Positions 1 through 8,800 of a stretch of DNA of 64,000 bases are shown in pieces. The position numbers and the translations under genes are program-made. Position 1 is the first letter of the stretch. Every line of letters begins with the position of its first letter. Under the pieces are notes generated by a model. That model was not told the origin of the DNA. It saw only the letters and a list, made by a program, of their open reading frames with translations, and searched no databases. The DNA comes from Paenibacillus sp. FSL R7-0204 (GTDB taxonomy: Bacteria > Bacillota > Bacilli > Paenibacillales > Paenibacillaceae): NCBI RefSeq assembly GCF_038002225.1, contig NZ_JBBOCA010000001.1, positions 6,138,001 through 6,202,000 of the forward strand. Direction: 5' to 3'.

Positions 1-227
1 TTCATCTCAATCAGCTTGAGCATTCCATTAATTGTGCGGAAATTGTCCAAATCCATATCCGCATTGTCTATCCGGATGGAGAATTCCTTCTCCAGAAACA
101 TCACAAGCTGCATGGCGAATAACGAATTGACAAAGCCTAGAGCAAAAATATCCTCCTCGTCCCCAAGCTCATATTTACGGAAAAAACGGGACAAAAATAA
201 CCTGATCTTCACTTTGTTCTCTTCCAT
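1..227 (-). CDS. Acyl carrier protein for an ACP-linked extender unit (3' end outside window)
   Basis: Partial gene; the left edge cuts off its C-terminus. The 75 visible residues begin MEENKVKIRLFLSRFF and contain GFVNSLFAMQLV, where Ser is the expected phosphopantetheine site. This GFVNSL form, rather than GGDSL, is typical of the stand-alone ACPs (FkbJ, ZmaD type) that carry glyceryl, hydroxymalonyl, aminomalonyl or methoxymalonyl units. The ATG at 227 is preceded by GGGAG at a suitable distance, and it lies about 36 bp after the stop of the dehydrogenase gene, so the two are probably co-transcribed. The role is inferred: it would hold the glycerate-derived unit while the dehydrogenase next door oxidises it, then deliver it to the PKS. 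Further pathway genes (an FkbH-like glyceryl transferase and an acyl-ACP dehydrogenase) would be expected to the left. Confidence 0.82.
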   Translation of the reverse strand, partial: MEENKVKIRLFLSRFFRKYELGDEEDIFALGFVNSLFAMQLVMFLEKEFSIRIDNADMDLDNFRTINGMLKLIEM

Positions 228-263
228 TTAAGTATCTCCCTTTTTCTTATTGGATTAGCGGTA

Positions 264-1112
264 CTATACGTAATTGTAGAACCCGCGGCCGCTCTTGCGG
301 CCAAGCAATCCTGCGTGCACCATCTTTTGCAATAATGGACAACAACGGAATTTTGAATCCTGGTAGCTTTCGTATAGTACCTTTAGAGAATGAACCACTG
401 TGTCGAGACCAATCAAATCTGCAGTTTCCAGCGGTCCCATGGCATGTCCATAACATTTCTTGAAAATGTCGTCTATCTCTGAAGGTTCGGCTACTTGATC
501 CTGAACCACAAAAGCGGCTTCATTCATAAATAGGTGGGAAATACGGTTAGAAACAAACCCCGGATAATCTTTCACTACAATTATGTCCTTGCCCATTCTG
601 TCCATCAGCATCTCTACCGAAAGCACACAATTCTCCGATGTGTGGAAGCCGCGTATTACTTCGACCGTCTTCTTTGCTGGAACCGGATTCATAAAATGGG
701 TTCCGATTACCCGATCCGCCCGCTGGGTCAAACCTGCGATTTGGGTAATAGAAATACAAGAGGTATTAACCATAAATATGCACTCTTCTGGGCAGATGCT
801 GTCCAAACCACCATAAAGCTCCTTTTTTATCTCCCAATCCTCTGTAACATTCTCAATCACAAATTGCGTGTCAGCCAGCATCATTCTGTCGGTACTGAAT
901 GCAATGCGCCCCATAACAGTATCTGCATCCTCAAACTGCTGCCCGTTGCCGAACAAGGCACGAAAACGCAGGTTGTTCTCGATCTCTTTGCTGCAGCTCT
1001 CCAGCCGCTCTTCATCAATATCAATTGCTACTACCGGCAGACCCGCTTGTGCCAAAGTTTGTGCTACCCCGGTACCCATAATCCCTAAACCAACTACACC
1101 GATCTTCATCAT
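264..1112 (-). CDS. 3-hydroxyacyl-CoA/ACP dehydrogenase family (FkbK/ZmaG-like)
   Basis: A 282-residue NAD-dependent dehydrogenase. It opens with a Rossmann motif (VGLGIMGTGVAQ, about residues 6-17) and contains the family segment GTHFMNPVPAKK with the catalytic His, followed by YPGFVSNRI at the start of the helical C-terminal domain. Length and motifs match 3-hydroxybutyryl-CoA dehydrogenases and the FkbK-type enzymes of extender-unit pathways. Lying between the last PKS gene and a GFVNSL-type ACP, it most likely oxidises the 3-hydroxyl of an ACP-bound glyceryl unit on the way to hydroxy- or methoxymalonyl-ACP; that step is inferred from context. Two ATGs are in tandem (1112 and 1109), both behind a GGGGGG ribosome binding site, so the exact start is open by one codon. 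A primary-metabolism role is less likely in this setting. Confidence 0.85.
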   Translation of the reverse strand: MMKIGVVGLGIMGTGVAQTLAQAGLPVVAIDIDEERLESCSKEIENNLRFRALFGNGQQFEDADTVMGRIAFSTDRMMLADTQFVIENVTEDWEIKKELYGGLDSICPEECIFMVNTSCISITQIAGLTQRADRVIGTHFMNPVPAKKTVEVIRGFHTSENCVLSVEMLMDRMGKDIIVVKDYPGFVSNRISHLFMNEAAFVVQDQVAEPSEIDDIFKKCYGHAMGPLETADLIGLDTVVHSLKVLYESYQDSKFRCCPLLQKMVHAGLLGRKSGRGFYNYV

Positions 1113-1126
1113 GTAATCCCCCCACG

Positions 1127-4100
1127 TTATACAGAAGATAATTTATCCAGACAGACTCTTTCAAGTTCAATGATTTTTGCAATATTCTCTGTAAAAAAAC
1201 CTGTACATAAGCTAATGGAACTGCCCGAGAAAAGATTCTTTGCGACTTTCGCTCTTATCGCTTTCCAGAGGTTCAGTATATCCTCTACAATCTTTACTTC
1301 ATCTTGGCTGGAGCCAAACAAAAGTTTTATCCGGTACAGTTCCACTTGCTTCACATTAACTAAGGTATTAAGACCTTCAAGAACCTGATCATTTGCCATC
1401 AATTTTCTAGAATTTTCATCACAAAGATACTCCTCCAGCTCCATGATTCCCTTGGCGATGGCTTCTCTGCCAGTAAGGTAACTCCTCTTTAATTCATTAA
1501 TTTGATAATCCGGTTCTGAAAGAGCAGCCCTTTCTCCAGTTCCGCTTAAATAATATTCATAATAGGAATACTCATCAAAGAAATTCGTGAAATTTTCAAG
1601 ATAACCGTTATAGGCTCGGGTTACCTCCTCAAAGGAAACCTTTTTTTTGTCATAGGCCAAATTGTCCCGTAGAGGATGTTCGATTATATGAAATACTTGT
1701 TCTTCTTCGTTATATCCGTAAATTAGCCAAGTATGGGGCAGATGTGTTGTCTCGTACAAATCCTTTCTTATAGAAGCATAATAACAATCAATCCAGAGGA
1801 TAACCGGATTCCCCTTTTGGATTGCCTTCATAGCATCTGGGATGATCTTCTCACTTTTAGATTTTGCATGAAATTCAATCCCGGTATGCTGCAACAGAAG
1901 ACTGTTAGACTGCCTTGGAAGATATCGGGCTTCTGGCCATACTCCGTCTTCCTTGCGCTGAATCTGGTATACAATCAAGTCATTCAGTAGGAAGGGAATG
2001 ATACTTCCTTTAAAATATTGAATAACAGGAAACAGGGAATTATAAAAACAGCTTTTGTAATAGACGTCATTGAAAGGGTGGATATCCAATAGAATGTCTG
2101 TTATTTTATTCTCAGTCGAACCGGGCTTCAGCGGTTCTTTTACAAGACATTCCTCGGTTCTCTTCTCCGCGCGTAAGGCCAGTTTTCGAATCGTTCTGTA
2201 CTTCTCTACATCCTCGTAGCTTAAAGACAGATGCCCTTTCTCCATTTCGAGCTCACATTTTACAGCCACTAAGGAATTCCCGCCTAAATCATAGAAGTCC
2301 TTGTCAATGTTCACTTCGTCAATCCCTAACAACCCGGACCAAATCACTGCCAATTTGTTCTCCACTGGAGTATACGTTTCACCATTTTCTCTTCCTGCAG
2401 GACGAGCGGCAGCGGGCAATAAATTTGTTTCGGGTTCTCGGCTTGTTGAGGCAGACAATGTATGAATGACTCTGGCTCTGATCTCACCGGATAACGTAAC
2501 CGGTAAATACTTTTCACTGAGCAGAAGTTCCTGTGTGTAACTTAATTTGCATATGACAATCCTTTTAATGTCCCGATTCAGTACCTGTAAGAATGCCTCC
2601 AACGCTTCTGCATTACTGATTCTTAACAGAATACTACTCTCGGTTAGACTATTTTTCGATACCATTCCAGTTTCTTTCCACGCCGTCCAATTTATAACGG
2701 TCGTTTTGCGCCCTCTTCTGTTTCTCCAAGCACCAAACGTATCCTGGTAGGCGTTCGCAGCGCTATAATACCCTAAGCCCTTTCCGCCAAGAATTGAAGC
2801 TACCGATGAAAACAGTATGAAAAAATCCATATCATCATCTTGTGTCAGCTTATCAAGAATCCATGTGCCATAGATTTTTGGAGCAATCACTTTCTCCAAA
2901 TCCAGCCTGTTCTCTCTGGAAATGTTCTGCCCATCCCCTCCGGCAGCTGCGCTGTGCACCACGCCGTTAATTCTGCCAAACCTGCTTCTTACTTGCGCTA
3001 GCAGTTGCTTCATTTCAGATTCCTGGCATACATCCGCTCTCATGCAGACTACTTGGCTTCCGTTTTCTTTAATTGCAAGTAAGGTTCTAATTTTGTGGCA
3101 CAATGCTTCGTCTGTAGACGTCTCTAGCAAATCCACCCATTTATCGGCTTCGGGAAATGGGGACCGGTTAACCAATACCAGGTTAACTTGGATCTGTTGT
3201 CTGGAGAAGAAATGTGCTATTTCCAGTCCAATACCGCCTGTGCCGCCAATAATGATATAGGCTCCGTCCTCTTTAAGCATCCATTGTTGCACGGGAACCG
3301 TTGACAGACTTTGCGGAGAAATCTCTTCCGTATATCTCTGGTTGTTACGGAAAGCCGCAGAATGAAGCTGGTAACCGGATTTTATTTCCTTGTAGATTAG
3401 TTCGGCATCTGTTTCATCGTCAATATCAATACATCTGCATTGTATTGCTTTACTTTCCTGGTTCACGACTTTCGCTAATCCGAACAAGGCCGCATTTTCA
3501 GGAATTAGCAGCTCTTCATCTCCTGTAACCTCGTTAGCATAAGCCGATATAACAGTGACCTCTATACTTTCGACTGGTCTTGAGTCTTGTAATGCATGTA
3601 TTAATCCAAGAAAGCTGGATATCCCTTGCTTCAGATTGTCTCTAACCGGTCCAAAATCAGAACAAGCCGGCGTTCTCATACATGAAGCGAAATGGTAAAT
3701 CTGAGATACTTCAGATAGCCGGAGGGAGTCTTCAGGCAGATCATAACTCTGGTGGCCCCCGACTCTCCACTCAATAAACGGCCTGCCCTCCTCCCTCAGC
3801 CTGTTTAATACATAATCTCCAATTCCGGCTCTGTCTGTAACAACAAGAATTGTCCCGTTCTGCTCTTCATGCTCCGTCTGAAGACTGGCCCGTTCTTGCC
3901 GTTTCCATGCATGGGAATAATACAGATGATTACTCTGGGAGACATTCTGCTTAAGCGCGGGGGCTGGTAAGCGGGCCCAGCACCTTTTCCTTTCAAACGG
4001 ATAAGTAGGAAGACTTATCCGGCCAGCTCCTACGCCGGAATAGAAACGGTTCCAATTAATCTGCTCCCCTCTGGCATAATGCTTGCATATCTCCTCCAGC

Positions 4101-5836
4101 TGCCGTCTATTCAAATCATTATAGAACCATTGGTTATCAAGAAGCGGATTCAAGCTATCCGTCTCGTGAGTCAACAAAACGTCAGGACTATAGAATATGC
4201 CGTCTTTGTTTCGTGAATTAAAATCAATTGCCTTCAGCTTTTGTTGCAGCTCCCTGACATCCCTTGCCACAAAGGCAATACGGCATGCAAAGTGCTCTCT
4301 GCCTGTATTGGCTGTATAGCAAATATCAATCAAGTTATGCTTTGCAAAGCTAGTATGCTGATATTTTCTGACCAGTCGCTCCAGAGCAGCTGCTGAATTG
4401 GCTGATAAAGTGAAAATATAATCCACGGGAGGCATTTGATTCTCTCTACTTTCAGGGCACGGAGCCTCTTCCAATATCACATGACAATTAGTTCCGCTTA
4501 ATCCGAAAGAACTTATTCCACATCTCCTTAACTGTCCGGCGCTGGTCTCCCAAAGCATTAACTTATCATTGATATAGACAGGGGAATTTTCAAAATCAAT
4601 TTTCCGGTTCGGAAAGCTGAAGTTGATGCTGGGCGGAATTTTTTTATGTTTTAATGCCAGGACTGTCTTGATCAAACCGGCAATTCCGGCGGCATTGTCC
4701 AAATGGCCGATATTACTTTTTACCGCTCCGATCGCACAAAATTGTTTTTTTGAAGTAAATTGGCTGAACGCTTTATTGATCCCTTCAATTTCAACCGGGT
4801 CTCCCAATTTGGTTCCTGTGCCATGGGCTTCAATATAAGAGATCGTTTCAGGCTGTACTTCGGCATCCTGCCAGGCTCTGACAATCACATCCGCTTGGGC
4901 ATCCGGGTTAGGTGCAGTTATACCAATTGAATGGCCATCCTGGTTGATGGCGCTCCCTTTAATAACTGCATAAATCTGATCGTGATCCTCAATGGCCTTA
5001 TACAACGGTTTGAGCAAAATAACCGCTGACCCCTCTCCAAAGCCGGTTCCATCCGATGCTTCGTCAAAGGTCCTTGTCTGGTCCACCGAAGATTCGATTC
5101 CCATTCTGTTACTGTACTTAAAGGGTAAAAGATTTATTTTAATGCCACCGGCAAGCGCCGTTTCACAATCTCCGGTTCTAATGGAACGGCAAGCATAGTG
5201 AACGGCGGCCAGTGATGAAGAACACGTGGTATCTATCATCAGGCTTGGTCCCTTGAAGTCAAACAAATAGGATACTCTCCCGGCTATGACGGGTGCAAGG
5301 TTGCCGGTCATTGAAGCAGCAAAAGATTCCGGCTCCAATCTGGATACATGGTTAAAATATTCATTCGAGGAGAAACTGCTGAAGCCGAGGAACACCCCTA
5401 CACGTTGACCGCGCAGTTTGTGTCCTCCGTAACCAGCATCTTCAAGAGCTTCCCAGGAAGTCTGGAGGAAAATCCTCTGGTTAGGGTCCATAAGACTGGC
5501 CTCTTTGGGAGAAATATTGAACAGCTCGTGGTCAAAGGAGTCTATCTCATCCAGATAAGCATATTTTGCATAATTGACCTCCTGTTCTTGCTCCGCAGCA
5601 GCTACGAATGCATCCAAATCCTTCCGTCTTCTTGCAGGTATTTCTCTTATGCAGTTCTCTCCATTCTCCAATATACCCCAATACTGCTCAGTGTTTTGAG
5701 CGGAGGCTATTCTGGCAGAGACCCCTATGATTGCGATATCCTTCATGGAAATATGAGGTTTGTTCCGCATCTCTTCACTGGTACTGGATTGCGGATTATT
5801 CAAGCTAAAGCCCAGCAGCTTTTTCTTGATTGCCAT
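1127..5836 (-). CDS. AT-less PKS module KS-KR-ACP with C-terminal BtrH/C39-like domain (probable release module)
   Basis: A 1569-residue protein. Order: ketosynthase (about 33-460; Cys205, His338, His378), post-KS linker, ketoreductase (about 635-1060; NADPH motif GGTGGIG at 864-870, SS at 1010-1011, YY at 1023-1024), ACP (about 1158-1225, GGNSL with Ser1188), then a 327-residue tail. No acyltransferase motif (GHSxG) is present, so extender units must come from a separate AT. No thioesterase follows. The tail (1243-1569) resembles BtrH N-terminal/C39 papain-fold domains: Cys1263 in YYKSCFYNS, Asp1350 in IDCYY, and His1368 in HLPHTWLIYGY. BtrH in butirosin biosynthesis moves an acyl chain from an ACP to an amine, so the tail may release the finished chain by acyl transfer; this is inference. 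It is the last megasynthase gene in transcription order and starts about 34 bp after the preceding NRPS stop, behind GGGGTG. Confidence 0.9.
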   Translation of the reverse strand: MAIKKKLLGFSLNNPQSSTSEEMRNKPHISMKDIAIIGVSARIASAQNTEQYWGILENGENCIREIPARRRKDLDAFVAAAEQEQEVNYAKYAYLDEIDSFDHELFNISPKEASLMDPNQRIFLQTSWEALEDAGYGGHKLRGQRVGVFLGFSSFSSNEYFNHVSRLEPESFAASMTGNLAPVIAGRVSYLFDFKGPSLMIDTTCSSSLAAVHYACRSIRTGDCETALAGGIKINLLPFKYSNRMGIESSVDQTRTFDEASDGTGFGEGSAVILLKPLYKAIEDHDQIYAVIKGSAINQDGHSIGITAPNPDAQADVIVRAWQDAEVQPETISYIEAHGTGTKLGDPVEIEGINKAFSQFTSKKQFCAIGAVKSNIGHLDNAAGIAGLIKTVLALKHKKIPPSINFSFPNRKIDFENSPVYINDKLMLWETSAGQLRRCGISSFGLSGTNCHVILEEAPCPESRENQMPPVDYIFTLSANSAAALERLVRKYQHTSFAKHNLIDICYTANTGREHFACRIAFVARDVRELQQKLKAIDFNSRNKDGIFYSPDVLLTHETDSLNPLLDNQWFYNDLNRRQLEEICKHYARGEQINWNRFYSGVGAGRISLPTYPFERKRCWARLPAPALKQNVSQSNHLYYSHAWKRQERASLQTEHEEQNGTILVVTDRAGIGDYVLNRLREEGRPFIEWRVGGHQSYDLPEDSLRLSEVSQIYHFASCMRTPACSDFGPVRDNLKQGISSFLGLIHALQDSRPVESIEVTVISAYANEVTGDEELLIPENAALFGLAKVVNQESKAIQCRCIDIDDETDAELIYKEIKSGYQLHSAAFRNNQRYTEEISPQSLSTVPVQQWMLKEDGAYIIIGGTGGIGLEIAHFFSRQQIQVNLVLVNRSPFPEADKWVDLLETSTDEALCHKIRTLLAIKENGSQVVCMRADVCQESEMKQLLAQVRSRFGRINGVVHSAAAGGDGQNISRENRLDLEKVIAPKIYGTWILDKLTQDDDMDFFILFSSVASILGGKGLGYYSAANAYQDTFGAWRNRRGRKTTVINWTAWKETGMVSKNSLTESSILLRISNAEALEAFLQVLNRDIKRIVICKLSYTQELLLSEKYLPVTLSGEIRARVIHTLSASTSREPETNLLPAAARPAGRENGETYTPVENKLAVIWSGLLGIDEVNIDKDFYDLGGNSLVAVKCELEMEKGHLSLSYEDVEKYRTIRKLALRAEKRTEECLVKEPLKPGSTENKITDILLDIHPFNDVYYKSCFYNSLFPVIQYFKGSIIPFLLNDLIVYQIQRKEDGVWPEARYLPRQSNSLLLQHTGIEFHAKSKSEKIIPDAMKAIQKGNPVILWIDCYYASIRKDLYETTHLPHTWLIYGYNEEEQVFHIIEHPLRDNLAYDKKKVSFEEVTRAYNGYLENFTNFFDEYSYYEYYLSGTGERAALSEPDYQINELKRSYLTGREAIAKGIMELEEYLCDENSRKLMANDQVLEGLNTLVNVKQVELYRIKLLFGSSQDEVKIVEDILNLWKAIRAKVAKNLFSGSSISLCTGFFTENIAKIIELERVCLDKLSSV

Positions 5837-5869
5837 TTCAACACCCCGTATCTATTTAATAGACCTCGT

Positions 5870-8800
5870 TCAGGCTTCTTCACAAAATACACTTATAAGT
5901 TCAACATAATCCATAAATAGCTGCTCCATCTCAGCGGGTTTTAAGCGTCTGGCGTTGTACATAACTTTGAATGGAATATATTTATCTGGCGCTTCCAGGC
6001 TGACAATAATATCGTAAAAGTCTATCATGCCTTCATTCATCTCCAACCTGTCCTTCTCCAGGATGAGCGGAATGATGTTCGGCTGCGCTTTGATGATTTC
6101 GTTAATCTCGTTCATTTGGTACTTCTCGCTCATGGTCTCCTTTAATTGCTTATCTGTTTCTTTTACCAGGTCCATAATGCTATCTATCTCGCTGCCGCAT
6201 ACTCTAACAGGAGCAATAGTCCCCTTTTCAGACAGAGCCGCCTGAATCGTTACTTGCTCTTGCCCGCTTAGCTCCATAAAGAGATACAGATAGAGTGCCG
6301 CAAGGATGGTGTTGATATGAAAATTACCGATAGCTCCGATCGCCTGAAGTTTTTTCACCAGGTGGTCCGGCAAGCAATGCTGAATACTGCCTACTGGCCT
6401 GTCTGTATAGTACTGAACAAAATAATGCTCAGGAATCGGGAGCGAATCCAAGTTCACTTTTTTCTTAATACTATTTCTCTTATCCAAAAGTTTGGACAAG
6501 CCTCGAATTGTCGGAGATGCGAAAATAGCCCCGACAGAAATATGTCCGGGATACTTGGCCTCTATTCTATTTTGCATCTTTACGAGCAGAAGCGAATCAC
6601 CGCCGACATTAAAAAAGTTGTCATCCATTCCGATTGTGTCTTTTTCCCTGTGAAGGAGTTCGGACCATAGCCCTGCCAGTTCATTTTGCGCAGGGCTTGC
6701 AGGAGGAACATAACCCGCAGACTTTCCGCTGCTCTCCTCTGGTACAGGCAGTCGCCGGCGGTCTATCTTCCCGTTAACCGAGATCGGAAAGGAATCTAAT
6801 TGAATCATATAGGCAGGAACCATATATTCCGGTATTTTTCGCAGCAGATATTCCCTTAATTCTTGAATGTCCAGCCTGCAGTCTGCTGTATAATAAGCGC
6901 AGAGCGCTTTAAAGCTGTTATCTGTTTCAATAGCCATGACCAGGGCTTCATGAATGGAGGTATGCTTCAATAATGCCGCTTCAATATCACCAGGTTCGAT
7001 TCTGTACCCCCGAATTTTCAGTTGATTGTTGATTCTGCCCAAAAATTCAATTTCACCGTCAGGCAACCATTTTCCGAGGTCTCCGGTACGGTATATTCTT
7101 TCCTTGGAGCTAAAAGGATTTGGAACAAAACGCTCCCTGGTCAATTCAGGATTGTTAAAATATCCCCTGGCTACTCCTTCTCCGCCAATACATATTTCCC
7201 CTGCCACCCCTATAGGCTGCACAAGATCATTACGGTCCAGAATGTACACTTTCACATTAGACAATGGACTGCCCAGATTAATCCGTTCTCCTGCACGCAG
7301 TTCTTTGACGGTTGCCCAAACCGTTGCTTCTGTAGGACCATACATATTGTATACCTTCGCATCGGATAGCTTGACGATCTCTTCCAAGAGCTTATCCTGA
7401 AACACATCTCCGCCTATCATAATCTCACTTAACCGCGACAGACTGGAGCGGGCTTGATGATTGTCTATTATCATCTGCATTCTTGAAGGCGTGGCCTGAA
7501 GCATATCCACCTTTTCGGTATTGATGATTTCAGCCAGTGATGCCGGATCCAGCTGTTTTTTCACACCTGCAATGACTACTTTAAGCCCCAGAGTCAACGG
7601 AAGCAGCGTCTCAACCAGAAAGATATCGAAAGAAATAGTAGTCAGGGCGAGAATGGTCTTTTCCGGTATAAATTCAATTCTATTAGCAATTCCGCTAAAA
7701 AAGTTCATAAGCGATACATGTTCTACAGCTACCCCTTTGGGTTTGCCTGTAGAACCCGATGTGTATAAGAGGTATGCCATATCACCCGATTGATTGACCG
7801 GTTCAGGATTGCAAGATTCCTCCGCATTCATTAATTGAATATCCATAATGATTGCCGCGTCTTTGTATAGATCTCCGGCACCCGCCGAGGCAACAAGGAT
7901 ATACTTCGCCCTGCTGTCCTCCAAAATCAGACGGACCCTTTCTTCGGGATAGCTAGGATCAATGGGCAAAAAAGCTCCGCCGGATTTTAGAATACCTAAC
8001 AAATATCCAATCATATTAAAGGAGTGATCCATCATGACAGCAACTATATCTTCCCTGCCCACGCCTTTACCCCTTAACAATCTTGCCGTCCGGTTGGCTA
8101 ATTCGTTCAATTCTCTATAATTCATCTGTTCCCGATCCATCACCAGGGCCACTCGGTCAGGTGTTCTCGCTGCCTGCTCTTCAAAAAGTTCATGTATACA
8201 TTTCTCTCTGAAAAATGGTGCTTGTGTATTATTAAATTCATGTATATATCTTCGCTGCTCTTCAATGGTTAACATATTTATTTCCATTATTTTGTCGTTT
8301 TTATTTTTAGTAATCTCATTCAAAATAGTAAGATAGTGGGCAATCATACGGTGCATCGTTTCATTTTTAAATAAAGCTGTACAATACTCAAGGGTGAAGT
8401 GAATCTCATCGCCCAATTCAAAAGCTTCCATCGACAAATCAAATTTTGAAGTGCGGTTGCAATGATTAATAGCCGCGGTCTTCGTTTTTCTAATATGGCT
8501 TTGAAAGGTAAATACGGTATCAAACAAAGGATTTCTGCTAAAGTTTCTAGGAACATTAAGCTTATTGATAATTTCTTCATATTGATAGTCCTGATATTCA
8601 ATAGCTTTCAGTTGACTAAGCTTGACTTCTTCCAAGAACAGCTCGATCGTTTTATCCCCGGCCGGATAATTCCTAAGCGGCAGCATATTAATAAAAAATC
8701 CAATGAGGTTTTGAACTCCGTCATGATGCCTGCCGGCAGCGGGTGAACCTACCACAATATCCTCCTGGCCCGAATACTTCATTAGGAGAATATTATATGC

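Noticed and set aside
534..1088. 184-codon open frame on the plus strand
   Set aside because: It is antisense to the dehydrogenase gene, which has clear family motifs and a good ribosome binding site.
1127..2110. Type I thioesterase at the end of the last PKS
   Set aside because: No GxSxG active-site motif; the visible motifs instead fit a Cys/His/Asp papain-like fold.
5348..5920. 190-codon open frame on the plus strand
   Set aside because: It is antisense to the terminal PKS start region and the NRPS end, and shows no family motif.
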